Source of the DNA: Verrucomicrobiota bacterium | GTDB lineage: Bacteria > Verrucomicrobiota > Verrucomicrobiae > Opitutales > CG1-02-43-26 | Length of the DNA: 23,520 nt | Assembly (NCBI GenBank): GCA_013289195.1 | Contig: JABDAI010000018.1 | Coordinates: 1 to 23,520 of the forward strand | Direction of reading: 5' to 3' | Part shown: in pieces, positions 1 through 7,629 of the stretch | Position numbering within the stretch: position 1 is the first letter of the stretch | Layout of the letters: each line of letters begins with the position of its first letter | Made by a program: the position numbers and the translations under genes | The notes under the pieces: model-generated | What the model saw: the letters and a program-made list of their open reading frames with translations, nothing else | What the model was told of the DNA's origin: nothing | The model's database searches: none

Positions 1-2
1 GC

Positions 3-143
3 GTTGAAGTTGACCATTCTACCCTTCAGTGCTGGGTGGAAGCCTTTATTCCTTTGATAGAAGCTCAAATTAACCGGCGAAAACAACCCGTAAACCGATC
101 TTGGAGGATCGACGAAACCGTTTCCAGAATCATTATATGTTGA
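3..143 (+). pseudogene. IS6-family transposase remnant (partial, left edge of window)
   Basis: Frame 3 reads through a short stretch typical of IS6/IS26-type transposases: a VDHSTLQCWV segment (helix-turn-helix region) followed about 30 residues later by RSWRIDET, which contains the first catalytic Asp of the DDE triad (codon 111-113). Transposase-like sequence stops around base 122, where the family normally continues with Tyr and a beta strand. The frame then runs into a TGA at 141-143. The 5' part lies outside the window, and the second Asp and the Glu of the triad are missing, so this piece cannot encode an active enzyme. It marks an old insertion or recombination point next to the following orphan gene. 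No terminal inverted repeat is visible. Confidence 0.7.
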
Positions 144-168
144 AGTTGTAGTAAAGCACGAAGAGGAA

Positions 169-753
169 ATGATAAGGCTTAAAAAACATAATTTTGATTT
201 AAAAAAAGGAGCATTTTTTCATGAAGAAGTCGTTAAAGAAGAATTTACTTTTAAGGAAAAAAAGGGTGAAATTACTTACAAAGTGATAGTGAAAATACGC
301 GAACGCCTAGAATTTGATTTTTGTAAAGTAAAAATTCTATATGCTGAATTAGATGGAAAAGAAATGAAGCTCAATGGTAGTGCCTGGAAAGAGATTCAAA
401 AAAATTGTACTATCAAAGAATCACTTAGACAAAATTGTGTTATAAGGGACGGCTATCCCGACATGGACTTTGATGATAGTTATCTGAATGGAGCACTGGA
501 ATTCGTTGAGAATGAAATGTCAACGAATGATGCAGACATAAAGGCGGCTGATGAAACGCATGACCTGCTTAAACGAAAACAAGTGCGTCAGGCTATTATT
601 GCAAAAAGCGCGAAAGCTGCAGCCTTTTTAGAAAGGTATATTGGAGCAGCTGATAAAGCTCGTGATTGTGCGAAGAGGTATCGTGATTACCAAAAGCATG
701 TAGAAAAACAATTACCCGCGATTGAAGCGGATCTTGCTGAAAAGTGTGAGTAG
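169..753 (+). CDS. Hypothetical cytosolic protein, lysine-rich, possibly 5'-truncated
   Basis: The product is 194 residues and I do not recognise its family. It has no signal peptide or membrane segment. The first half is rich in Lys/Glu beta-strand-like sequence. The second half (about 120-190) looks helical and charged, with Ala-rich and Lys/Arg-rich stretches. Its frame stays open upstream of the chosen ATG, back to a TAA at 91-93 inside the transposase remnant. The ATG has only a purine-rich AGAGGAA almost touching it. The native gene may therefore have started further upstream and been cut by the IS6-type element, with the present start a makeshift one. It converges with fabD, 34 bp away. 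The ORF is probably real on length and codon pattern, but its function is unknown. Confidence 0.5.
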   Translation: MIRLKKHNFDLKKGAFFHEEVVKEEFTFKEKKGEITYKVIVKIRERLEFDFCKVKILYAELDGKEMKLNGSAWKEIQKNCTIKESLRQNCVIRDGYPDMDFDDSYLNGALEFVENEMSTNDADIKAADETHDLLKRKQVRQAIIAKSAKAAAFLERYIGAADKARDCAKRYRDYQKHVEKQLPAIEADLAEKCE

Positions 754-787
754 GATTTTGTTAAAAACCTCAGTATAAGAAAAAGAT

Positions 788-1696
788 TCATAAATTCTCC
801 CAATCAGAAAACTCACTCACGGAGCGCACTACCCAATCTTTATTTATTCGACGAGCTAGTCCTGAAAGTACTTTCCCAGGACCACATTCAATAAATTCCT
901 CAATACCTAGTTTTGCTGCATTTACCATACAATCTTCCCATAAAACTGAGGATACTACTTGTTTTACGAGTGCCTTTTTAATTTCAGTTGGATCTTCGAT
1001 TGCCTTGCCTGTTGTGTTTGTAAAAACTTTCAGTTGTGGAACTTTGAATTCAATACTCGCAAGAAATTTTTCAAAGGCATCGGCTGCAGATTTCATCAAT
1101 CTACTATGATAGGCTCCTGCAACTTTTAGAGGTATTACTCTGCTAAATGCCATTTCTTTTGCTTGATTACAGGCTTCTTCTATTTTGAAACGTTCACCAG
1201 ATATTACAATTTGTCCTGGGCAATTGATATTTGCCATGTCCACATCGCAGTTTTTGCAGAGTTCCTTAACGAGCTCTTGAGTGCCACCAATCAAACTCGC
1301 CATAGAGCCGTCGGTAGCTTTGCAGGCTTCTTGCATCAAACGGCCTCTTTCAGCTACAATTCGTAAACCTGTTTGGAAGTCATAGACTTGTGCCACTGCG
1401 AGGGCTGTCAATTCTCCTAAACTTAATCCGAGTGCGGCTGTGAGATTTTCGAGTTTGTTTGCCTTTTGTAAGATTTTATAAATTGAGAAACCATGAACAT
1501 AAAGTGCTGGTTGACAAATACTTGTATCAGTTAATTGCTCTTCGGGTCCATGGAAGGATATGGATTTTAAATCAAAACTTAGAATATCATTGGCGCTGTC
1601 CCAATAGGATCTTACTTCTTTGTAATTATCGTATAAACTTTTTCCCATGCCTACATATTGAGCACCTTGACCGGAAAATAATAATGCTGTTTTCAT
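788..1696 (-). CDS. fabD: Malonyl-CoA:ACP transacylase FabD
   Basis: FabD moves malonyl from CoA to acyl carrier protein, supplying extender units for type II fatty acid synthesis in the cytoplasm. The 302-residue product has the family's usual length. It shows the N-terminal oxyanion motif FSGQGAQ (7-13), the nucleophile elbow GLSLGE with Ser92, the carboxylate-binding Arg117 in AERGRLMQ, and the catalytic His197 in AYHSRLM. The elbow has Leu where many FabD proteins have His (GHSLGE); this variant also occurs in intact family members. Its start overlaps the stop of the upstream PAP2 gene in an ATGA, which suggests translational coupling. The fab-type genes at 8.7-10 kb lie in a different transcription unit, so this copy could serve either general or specialised acyl-chain synthesis. 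Confidence 0.93.
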   Translation of the reverse strand: MKTALLFSGQGAQYVGMGKSLYDNYKEVRSYWDSANDILSFDLKSISFHGPEEQLTDTSICQPALYVHGFSIYKILQKANKLENLTAALGLSLGELTALAVAQVYDFQTGLRIVAERGRLMQEACKATDGSMASLIGGTQELVKELCKNCDVDMANINCPGQIVISGERFKIEEACNQAKEMAFSRVIPLKVAGAYHSRLMKSAADAFEKFLASIEFKVPQLKVFTNTTGKAIEDPTEIKKALVKQVVSSVLWEDCMVNAAKLGIEEFIECGPGKVLSGLARRINKDWVVRSVSEFSDWENL

Positions 1697-2469
1697 AATC
1701 CTGAATTTGTTTTAGTTTTCGTGTGAGGTTCTTTTAAGATGAGTAAAGTCTCCTTTTTAGTAAAGATTTTTTCTAGAAATGCATATAAACTTGTCCACAT
1801 TGCCAATGCAAAGATTGCTATGGGAAATGAGCCCATTATCAAATCGGTTAACCAATGGCCTCCACTAATTAATCTTGGAACAATGAAAAATAACATCGCT
1901 AGTAGTCCTACACTTCTAAGGAAGAAACTTCTGGTTAGCCAAAAAATGAATCCGCAAAGTAAACAGAGGGTCATAGCGTGATCACCTGGGAAACTTCTTT
2001 GGGAGGAGTCCTTAACGTTCTCAAGGCCTGGGAGAACTTTGGATAAGGCCACATCGTATCCTAACACAAGAGATGGGCTATCTCGTTTAATTGAGAAATG
2101 GTTAGAAATCTCGCTTTGAATTCCTTTTGAAAGCAAGACACTCAATACTACTGCTAGAAGGACGTATATTACTTTAAAGATCCTTTTCTTTAAAAGCTGC
2201 CCATTGGGTATAAATATATAGCGTAAAAAGATTAGAATAAAAATAGCGTGTGAAGTATTGTCTGCAATTCTGGAATTCATTATTGCCCAAAATTTTTGTG
2301 AAAAATCTGTTTGTAAAAAGAAGCTGTGTAAAGACAAATAGGTCATTGCATCTAGATAGTTCCAGAAGAGTCGAGTAATAGGAATTATCCATGAAGCAAT
2401 GAGGATCGCAACGAGAAACCAAGCAATTAAAATACCTTTATTCCAATGACTAATTTTATTTTTTTGCAT
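1693..2469 (-). CDS. PAP2-family membrane phosphatase
   Basis: This 258-residue integral membrane protein has about six hydrophobic segments (around 13-31, 72-88, 100-114, 165-178, 186-198 and 212-230). The three PAP2 acid-phosphatase motifs are present in order: a Lys-Arg-x-x-x-Pro-like motif at 128-131, SFPGDHA with the nucleophile-assisting His164, and R-x5-H-x3-D with Arg199, His205 and Asp209. The family removes phosphate from lipids such as undecaprenyl pyrophosphate, phosphatidate or lipid A, with the active site on the periplasmic side. The substrate cannot be read from the sequence. The gene overlaps fabD by 4 bp (ATGA), so the two are co-transcribed. This hints at a role in envelope lipid supply. 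The promoter should lie in the 2470-2646 gap, which holds a perfect palindrome. Confidence 0.82.
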   Translation of the reverse strand: MQKNKISHWNKGILIAWFLVAILIASWIIPITRLFWNYLDAMTYLSLHSFFLQTDFSQKFWAIMNSRIADNTSHAIFILIFLRYIFIPNGQLLKKRIFKVIYVLLAVVLSVLLSKGIQSEISNHFSIKRDSPSLVLGYDVALSKVLPGLENVKDSSQRSFPGDHAMTLCLLCGFIFWLTRSFFLRSVGLLAMLFFIVPRLISGGHWLTDLIMGSFPIAIFALAMWTSLYAFLEKIFTKKETLLILKEPHTKTKTNSGL

Positions 2470-2571
2470 AGATTACTGATTCGAAACTGAGATATTTATA
2501 ATAAATTATTAGGAGATAAAACTAAGATCAAAACCAAACTAATGGCAAGACCAATTTCTTGGAATAACAAG

Positions 2572-2591
2572 TATTCGCAATATTGCGAATA
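2572..2591. promoter_or_regulatory. Perfect 20-bp palindrome, probable operator
   Basis: The sequence TATTCGCAATATTGCGAATA is identical to its reverse complement. It sits nearly midway between the divergent starts of the PAP2-fabD operon (about 103 bp away) and ruvA (about 86 bp away). There is no spacer, so a stable RNA hairpin would need a tight loop, and binding by a dimeric DNA-binding protein is the simpler reading. It does not match the CTG-N10-CAG LexA box. The regulator is unknown. Confidence 0.5.
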
Positions 2592-2676
2592 TTATGATTA
2601 AACGTCTTGTCTTTGTAGTAAAGATTACTCAGACTTTGGTTAAGAAGTGCAAGTTAGAAATTCTTTTTTATTTTTT

Positions 2677-3282
2677 ATGATAGTATTGATCAAAGGAAAA
2701 ATCGCTGAAGTCTCTGCTTTGCAAGTAGTTATAGATGTACAAGGCATTGGTTATGCGGTCAATATTCCGCTAACAACTACGGAACTACTGCCTGCGATTG
2801 GTCAGGAGGTGACATTGCATACGCTAGTGGTATATCGTGAAGATGCTCAGTCAATTTTTGGATTTAAGAAGCGTGAAGAGCGAGATTTTTTTCAACTGCT
2901 TATAGAAAAAGTCTCTGGTATTGGGCCCAAAACGGCGCTTGGTATTATGAGCAGGCTATCGTTACCGATTTTAAAAGATGCTATTGCAAGAAGTGATATT
3001 ACTCTACTCTCTCAATGTCCTGGAATTGGGAAAAAAACTGCTGAACGGTTAACTTTGGAATTAAGAGACAAAATCTTTCCATCAACAGATTCAACGCCTA
3101 TTACTTTTCCATCTGCTGCGAATCAAGTACAAGAACCAACCATACATGAAGATGCGGTAGCAGCTCTAGTAAAACTGGGTTTGAATCCGGCTTCTGCAGA
3201 TAAATCGGTACGCAAAGCATTGCTTTCTTTTAATGATAATATACCGGATGTGGGTACTGTTATTAAAAAAGCTCTAGGATAA
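2677..3282 (+). CDS. ruvA: Holliday junction DNA helicase subunit RuvA
   Basis: RuvA is the junction-binding tetramer that loads the RuvB motor for branch migration in recombinational repair. Counted from this start (201 residues, the usual length), it has an N-terminal OB fold beginning MIVLIKGKI, like the MIGRLRGI start of E. coli RuvA. It has two helix-hairpin-helix motifs (VSGIGPKTA near 79-87 and CPGIGKKTAERL near 114-125). The C-terminal RuvB-binding three-helix domain (EDAVAALVKLGL onward) is complete. The frame stays open back to a GTG at 2647, which would add ten hydrophobic residues with no counterpart in the family, so the ATG at 2677 is preferred. Neither start has a clear Shine-Dalgarno sequence. 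It is a single gene with no ruvB or ruvC beside it. Confidence 0.93.
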   Translation: MIVLIKGKIAEVSALQVVIDVQGIGYAVNIPLTTTELLPAIGQEVTLHTLVVYREDAQSIFGFKKREERDFFQLLIEKVSGIGPKTALGIMSRLSLPILKDAIARSDITLLSQCPGIGKKTAERLTLELRDKIFPSTDSTPITFPSAANQVQEPTIHEDAVAALVKLGLNPASADKSVRKALLSFNDNIPDVGTVIKKALG

Positions 3283-3423
3283 TTGGTTACTTTTTTTCGC
3301 CATTCAGAAATTAATAAAATTTTTAATATTTATATTACGACTCTTGACTATTTCAAATTTCCATTTTAAGTTCTCATTAGTTACACACAAGAATAGTTAC
3401 ACCCACAAAAAAAAGGAAAAATC

Positions 3424-3579
3424 ATGCTAGGTACAATACTTGTTATTATATTAATATTATTACTTCTAGGAGCAATTCCAGCTTGGCCATATAGTTCAGG
3501 TTGGGGATATGGCCCCAGTGGCATTTTAGGAGTGATATTAATAATTGTTTTAATTCTGTGGCTTTTGGGTAAATTATAA
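3424..3579 (+). CDS. DUF3309-like membrane micro-protein
   Basis: This 51-codon gene has an AGGAAA ribosome binding site about 4 bases before the ATG. The product has two hydrophobic stretches, an LVIILILLLLGA segment and an ILGVILIIVLILWLLG segment. They are joined by a short loop with the pattern PAWPYSSGWGYGPSG. That layout and loop match the DUF3309 family as I remember it, whose members are about 50 residues and start MLGTIL. The role of the family is unknown; in some bacteria its members are linked to stress conditions, which I cannot test here. It stands alone between ruvA and a strong hairpin. Confidence 0.75.
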   Translation: MLGTILVIILILLLLGAIPAWPYSSGWGYGPSGILGVILIIVLILWLLGKL

Positions 3580-3614
3580 CTCAAAAACTGCATTAAAGAA
3601 ATAATTCTATTTAT

Positions 3615-3648
3615 AAAGTCTCTTACACGCTTTAGTGTAAGAGACTTT
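3615..3648. terminator. 14-bp perfect hairpin, likely terminator of the micro-protein gene
   Basis: The arms 3615-3628 and 3635-3648 are perfect reverse complements around a 6-base GCTTTA loop. The 3' arm ends in CTTT but is not followed by a long T run, so termination on the plus strand may be partial or processing-related. It lies 35 bp past the DUF3309-like stop and about 25 bp before the next start, so it could separate the two small genes or act in the leader of the second. Confidence 0.55.
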
Positions 3649-3673
3649 GTAAGAAAAAGAGAAGGAGATTTTT

Positions 3674-3910
3674 ATGAGATTTATTATAGGTTTTATATTT
3701 TTTGGGCTATTATTTTATGCAATTTGGTATTTTTTCCCGGAAACATTTCAAACATTAGCGACTTGGGCAGGAAATGTTTTTGATTTCTTTAAAACTTTAT
3801 TTAACGATCTTTCGGCTAAATTCAAAAGTTCTAAAGAAACACCTGTTAAGGAAGGAACGGAAGCTGCTTTACTGTTTTTTTCTGTATATTTATCAAAGTT
3901 TAAAAAGTAG
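3674..3910 (+). CDS. Small single-pass membrane protein, hypothetical
   Basis: This 78-residue product has a strongly hydrophobic N-terminal helix (about 2-22, FIIGFIFFGLLFYAIWYFF). An amphipathic Phe-rich segment (about 27-50) and a Lys-rich tail follow. A good ribosome binding site (AAGGAG, 6-base spacing) supports the start. The stop is 24 bp before the malQ start, so co-transcription with malQ is likely, but nothing in the protein suggests a link with glucan metabolism. Residues 64-78 become hydrophobic again and then basic, so a second membrane-associated stretch is possible. I do not recognise the family. Confidence 0.6.
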   Translation: MRFIIGFIFFGLLFYAIWYFFPETFQTLATWAGNVFDFFKTLFNDLSAKFKSSKETPVKEGTEAALLFFSVYLSKFKK

Positions 3911-3934
3911 TACCTTGATAGAAATATTGGAGTT

Positions 3935-5455
3935 ATGGCGCAAACTTTGTTTCCTCCACTTGCCCATCGTTCTTCGGGAGTTTTAGCTCATCTGAGCTCG
4001 CTGCCGAGCGATTTTGGTATTGGAACTCTTGGGAAAGAGGCGCGTAGATTTATAGATTTTTTACAAACCTGTGGATTTTCTTATTGGCAAATGTGCCCAA
4101 TAGGGCCTACAGGATATGGGGATTCACCTTATCAAAGTTTGTCATCTTTTGCAGGAAATCCTTATTTTATTGATTTTGAAGAGCTTATAGAAAATAAACT
4201 CTTAGAGAATGGACAATTAAGTACATTAAGGGGACTTTCTAAAATTAAAACTAATTATCAAGTTTTATATCAATTGCACGAACCTCTTCTTAGAGAAGCA
4301 TTTGCAAAATTCCATGAACACCCTAGTAAATTTCCTTTTCATTCAGAACAAACAGTATTCTTAAGAAAAAACCAAGAGTGGCTAATGCCCTACAGTACCT
4401 TTCGAGCTTTTAAAAAATATTTCAATGACGCACCTTTTTGGGAATGGGACCCGCATTTAAAAACTTATGAAAAAGCTCAAAAAAGTCAGTTATATAAAGA
4501 TTTACATCAAGAAATAGAATTTCATAAGTTTGTTCAATTTCTTTTCTTTCATCAATGGAATTCATTATATCAGTATGCGAAAAGTAAAAATATTAAACTC
4601 ATTGGGGATATTCCGATTTTCATTGCGCGTGATAGTGCAGATTTATGGTCCAATTCGTCGCTTTTTAAATTAGATGGAAATGGCAATCCAGATCACGTAT
4701 CGGGAGTACCCCCTGATTATTTTTCGGAATTAGGACAATTTTGGGGCAATCCGCTGTATAACTGGAATAAGGCGGGTTTAAAATGCTATAAATGGTGGAG
4801 TGAAAGGCTCAAACATAACTTCAAATTATTCGATGTATTAAGATTGGATCATTTTAGAGGGTTTGAATCCTACTGGTCTATTCCTGTTAATGCTCCGGAT
4901 GCGAGGACGGGCAAGTGGCTGAAGGGGCCAGGCTTTTCTTTTTTTAAATATTTATCAAATGAACTTCCTGAAGCCTGTTTTATTGCCGAGGATTTAGGAA
5001 TGATTACTGAAGAAGTTATTGCCATGCGTGAAAAAACAGGTTTAGCAGGAATGGCTATTTTGCAATTCGCATTTGATGGGGATCCAAAAAATGCTTTTCT
5101 TCCGCACAATTTAACAAGAAATTTTGTAGCTTATGCAGGTACCCATGATAATGATACCTCAAAAGGATGGTATGATCATTTGAACGACTCTCAAAAGGAT
5201 CAAGTAAGACGCTATTTTCGAATTTCAGGCAATGATATAGCTTGGGATTTAATTCGCGCACTCTATGAATCTCCTTGCAATTTGATTATCATCGCGATGC
5301 AAGATCTACTTAATAAAGGTTCAGAAGCTAGGTTCAATCTACCTGGAAGTAGCCAAGGCAACTGGCAGTGGAGATTTACGTTGGAGGAACTTGAATTGTT
5401 ACAAAAAAAATCTAGTAATTCTTTACAGGAACTTAAATGGCTGTATAGTCGTTAA
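3935..5455 (+). CDS. malQ: 4-alpha-glucanotransferase MalQ (GH77 amylomaltase)
   Basis: MalQ transfers alpha-1,4-glucan segments between maltodextrins in the cytoplasm, for glycogen or maltose use. The 506-residue product matches the short bacterial GH77 form in length. It carries the N-terminal RSSGVLAHLSSLPS and GPTGYGDSPYQS substrate-site motifs (13-26, 58-69). The catalytic residues are all present: nucleophile Asp305 in LRLDHFRG, acid/base Glu352 in AEDLG, and transition-state stabiliser Asp405 in GTHDND. A GGAG lies two bases before the ATG, unusually close. The gene follows a small membrane protein gene and is ended by a hairpin region shared with the convergent gene. No other glycogen gene is in the window. 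Confidence 0.95.
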   Translation: MAQTLFPPLAHRSSGVLAHLSSLPSDFGIGTLGKEARRFIDFLQTCGFSYWQMCPIGPTGYGDSPYQSLSSFAGNPYFIDFEELIENKLLENGQLSTLRGLSKIKTNYQVLYQLHEPLLREAFAKFHEHPSKFPFHSEQTVFLRKNQEWLMPYSTFRAFKKYFNDAPFWEWDPHLKTYEKAQKSQLYKDLHQEIEFHKFVQFLFFHQWNSLYQYAKSKNIKLIGDIPIFIARDSADLWSNSSLFKLDGNGNPDHVSGVPPDYFSELGQFWGNPLYNWNKAGLKCYKWWSERLKHNFKLFDVLRLDHFRGFESYWSIPVNAPDARTGKWLKGPGFSFFKYLSNELPEACFIAEDLGMITEEVIAMREKTGLAGMAILQFAFDGDPKNAFLPHNLTRNFVAYAGTHDNDTSKGWYDHLNDSQKDQVRRYFRISGNDIAWDLIRALYESPCNLIIIAMQDLLNKGSEARFNLPGSSQGNWQWRFTLEELELLQKKSSNSLQELKWLYSR

Positions 5456-5461
5456 AAAAAA

Positions 5462-5529
5462 TAGACTTCTTTCGAAACTAAATTTTTTCCTTGCTAGAGA
5501 GCACAAGAGTTGGTTTCGAAAGAAGTCTA
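5462..5529. terminator. Large inverted repeat (17-bp perfect arms), bidirectional terminator region
   Basis: Arms 5462-5478 and 5513-5529 are perfect reverse complements. The stem can be extended inward by a G-T and two A-T pairs, enclosing a loop of about 28 bases that contains a run of six T. On the minus strand the stem is followed by eight T (complement of 5454-5461), which is a good intrinsic terminator for the 5583-6596 gene. On the plus strand it starts 6 bp after the malQ stop but has no T tail. Confidence 0.7.
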
Positions 5530-5538
5530 ATAAAAGAA

Positions 5539-5556
5539 AGGCCTCTTACGAGGCCT
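5539..5556 (-). terminator. Short GC-rich intrinsic terminator for the secreted-protein gene
   Basis: Arms 5539-5545 and 5550-5556 (AGGCCTC and GAGGCCT) enclose a 4-base loop. On the minus strand the stem is followed by CTTTCTTTTAT. It lies 26 bp past the stop of the 5583-6596 gene, ahead of the larger inverted repeat, so that gene appears to have two terminators in tandem. Confidence 0.65.
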
Positions 5557-5582
5557 GATAGACTAAGAGTGTACAAATTTAA

Positions 5583-6596
5583 TTACAAATTTTGTACACG
5601 TTCCATTAACTCTCTAAGTGATTTTAGTTTTGTTCGTTTAGCATTTTTCGTACAAAAGTCTTTATTTTTATACTTTACACATTGAGTTTCCACAGTGTCT
5701 TTTAAAAATTGTTCTATCTTTTGTAGTACTTCGCTATTTTTATTTAGAAAATCTGCGTAGTCTGAGAATACTTCGGCAAAAACTATTTTTAAGACGTCAA
5801 TTTCAGATTGAAGAGAATCCTTAGAATTTACTATCGATTGAATCTCGTCTCTAAAATTTATGTCATTATCGATACAGAATCTCTTTTTAATCGATAGATC
5901 AGTAAATAGAATGAAAAGATCTGAAAGATTAGGATTACTCCTCAAAAACAAGGTCCAACAATCTTGCTCGTCTCCAGCTCTTGGGTCTAAATCTGAAAGT
6001 GGCAATGTTTCATTTTCTGCAAGTTCGATTAACTTAGCATACAATTTTTTATTCAGATCCGCAAAAGGTAGAGCTTTAACTTTCTCTGAATTGAAAGAAA
6101 AAAATCCTATTTCTTGTTCTCTTTCACTGATATTCACAGCAACGATCTCATTTCTATCTATACTTTTTGCAGCAGCTTCGAGAAATGCAAAGTCCTGCAT
6201 GAACCTAAATAATAGAGTATCTTCAATGGTTTTGATTGCAACTGGCTTTTCTGAACTTCCTTCAACAGCTTCTAAATTTTCTTTTGGAGTATCATTAGTA
6301 GGGTTATCAACCGGTTTTTGATCTGATGTAATTTCGTTTTTAACTTCAGGTGCCTCTGAATTTTTATCTTCTGTATTTGCAATATTTTCAGGAACAGTTT
6401 CCTCCTTGGGCACATCTTTCGTAACTTCAGGAGCTCCTAGATTTTGATTTTCTTGAGGACTCTCAGCATTTGTAGGACGAACCTCTTGCTCTTGTGATGC
6501 AACAGGATCCGCTGGAGATTCATCTTGTGCATGGATCAGGTTTGAAAACACAGCTAATATAATTGTTAATAAGACAGATTTGATTTTAATTTTCAT
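5583..6596 (-). CDS. Secreted protein of unknown function with acidic Pro/Glu/Asn-rich linker
   Basis: The 337-residue product begins with a clear Sec signal peptide: a lysine-rich start, a hydrophobic core (SVLLTIILAVFSNLI) and probable cleavage after HA near residue 23. Residues about 24-115 are low-complexity, acidic and rich in Pro, Glu, Asn and Thr, likely a disordered spacer. The rest (about 120-337) looks like a mainly helical domain with four Cys (in EQDCW, RFCID, TQCVK and DFCTK), which could form two disulfides in the periplasm or outside. I recognise no family. The gene stands alone: 154 bp separate it from the lipid cluster upstream, and strong terminators lie downstream. An 8-bp inverted repeat sits just before its start. 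A surface or periplasmic role is inferred from the signal peptide only. Confidence 0.72.
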   Translation of the reverse strand: MKIKIKSVLLTIILAVFSNLIHAQDESPADPVASQEQEVRPTNAESPQENQNLGAPEVTKDVPKEETVPENIANTEDKNSEAPEVKNEITSDQKPVDNPTNDTPKENLEAVEGSSEKPVAIKTIEDTLLFRFMQDFAFLEAAAKSIDRNEIVAVNISEREQEIGFFSFNSEKVKALPFADLNKKLYAKLIELAENETLPLSDLDPRAGDEQDCWTLFLRSNPNLSDLFILFTDLSIKKRFCIDNDINFRDEIQSIVNSKDSLQSEIDVLKIVFAEVFSDYADFLNKNSEVLQKIEQFLKDTVETQCVKYKNKDFCTKNAKRTKLKSLRELMERVQNL

Positions 6597-6606
6597 ATGT
6601 TTTTTT

Positions 6607-6637
6607 AGTATAAACTGTTTAATTACGTATTTATACT
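6607..6637 (-). promoter_or_regulatory. Inverted repeat just upstream of the secreted-protein gene
   Basis: Arms 6607-6614 and 6630-6637 (AGTATAAA and TTTATACT) are separated by 15 bases and end 10 bp before the start codon at 6596. The region also holds two copies of ACTGTTTA (6615 and 6642 areas). It could be an operator or a 5' leader hairpin. AT-rich sequence makes chance arms this short fairly likely. Confidence 0.3.
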
Positions 6638-6750
6638 GAAGACTGTTTATTATAAAACTATTTCAATTTCAAGCATTTTTGAATATAAATTAATTGCTCA
6701 CTTGTTTGCAATTTTCATTTGATTTAAAAACATTATTGAATTTACTTTTA

Positions 6751-7626
6751 TTAATCGTCCAAAAAATTCTTTACAGATGTAAATACCTCCTCAGCAGCAT
6801 CTTCTAGAAGATAGTGGCCTGCATTCGCATAGCGTCTTAGCTGTGCATTGGCAAAGCGCCTTAACCATTCTTTAAGATAGAAATCATTAAAACAAAAATC
6901 TTTGCCACCCCAGCAAATGAACATCTTTTTATCATTGAGGAAGGAAAGATTACGTTCAATGTGTTTGAGTGTATTCCAAGATGGATGTTCCTGCGAAAGA
7001 GGAATATCTTGAACAAAACGCGCAACACCAATTCTATTATTCCAATTATTGTAAGGAAAATGATATCCTTTTTTTATTAAAGGACACAATGGTTTTTTTA
7101 CAGCCATCATAGTGGCGCCTCGGACGAAAACATTGCAACCGCGGATCAAAAAATCTCTTAAAAGAGGTTTTTTACAAAAGGCAATCCTTCTGGGAATATT
7201 GTTTGAAAGGAAAGCAGCCGTATTTAAAATGACAATTTTTTTCAGCTTCTCGGGAAATCTCTGTGCCATACCTATTCCGATAGGTCCTCCCCAATCATGG
7301 ACAATTAAATGAAATGATTGCAATTTAAGGTTTTCTACAAGTTTAGATAAATTATCAATATGATTTTGAAGCAAGTAAGGATAGTTCTTTGGTTTGTCTG
7401 AAAGGCCGCAACCTATATGATCTGGGACTATACAACGGTATCGATCCCTTAATCCTAAAACCAAATTCCGGTAAAAAAAGCTCCATGTAGGATTACCATG
7501 AACCATAATAATCGGATGGCCGCCCCTTTCATCTATATAATGCATGTTGTGGCCTAATTGCGTCTTAATCCTATGACTTTTAAATGGATAGATGGCTTGC
7601 AATTTCTTTGGTAGAATAATTCCCAT
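6751..7626 (-). CDS. oleB: OleB-type alpha/beta-hydrolase (beta-lactone decarboxylase)
   Basis: OleB is a haloalkane-dehalogenase-like hydrolase that decarboxylates a cis-beta-lactone to a long-chain olefin, the last step of head-to-head hydrocarbon synthesis. The 291-residue protein shows the family signature throughout: HYIDERGG (29-36), HGNPTWSFFYRNL (43-55) with the oxyanion region, VPDHIGCGLSDKP (67-79), nucleophile Asp111 in HDWGG, RFVQDIPL (203-210), Asp243 in WGGKDF and His271 in AGHYLLED. These motifs are much closer to OleB than to ordinary dehalogenases. It is the last gene of the cluster, 3 bp after oleA. OleC, which makes the beta-lactone, is not in the window, so its substrate here is open. 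It could act on a lactone made elsewhere or have another role. Confidence 0.85.
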   Translation of the reverse strand: MGIILPKKLQAIYPFKSHRIKTQLGHNMHYIDERGGHPIIMVHGNPTWSFFYRNLVLGLRDRYRCIVPDHIGCGLSDKPKNYPYLLQNHIDNLSKLVENLKLQSFHLIVHDWGGPIGIGMAQRFPEKLKKIVILNTAAFLSNNIPRRIAFCKKPLLRDFLIRGCNVFVRGATMMAVKKPLCPLIKKGYHFPYNNWNNRIGVARFVQDIPLSQEHPSWNTLKHIERNLSFLNDKKMFICWGGKDFCFNDFYLKEWLRRFANAQLRRYANAGHYLLEDAAEEVFTSVKNFLDD

Positions 7627-7629
7627 AAT

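Noticed and set aside
3381..3593. Minus-strand ORF of 70 codons over the DUF3309-like gene
   Set aside because: The plus-strand 51-codon gene has a good ribosome binding site and a recognisable family pattern. The minus-strand frame encodes low-complexity sequence without one.
5860..6321. 153-codon plus-strand ORF
   Set aside because: It lies wholly inside the secreted-protein gene on the other strand, which has a signal peptide and domain-like composition. The plus frame is a shadow.
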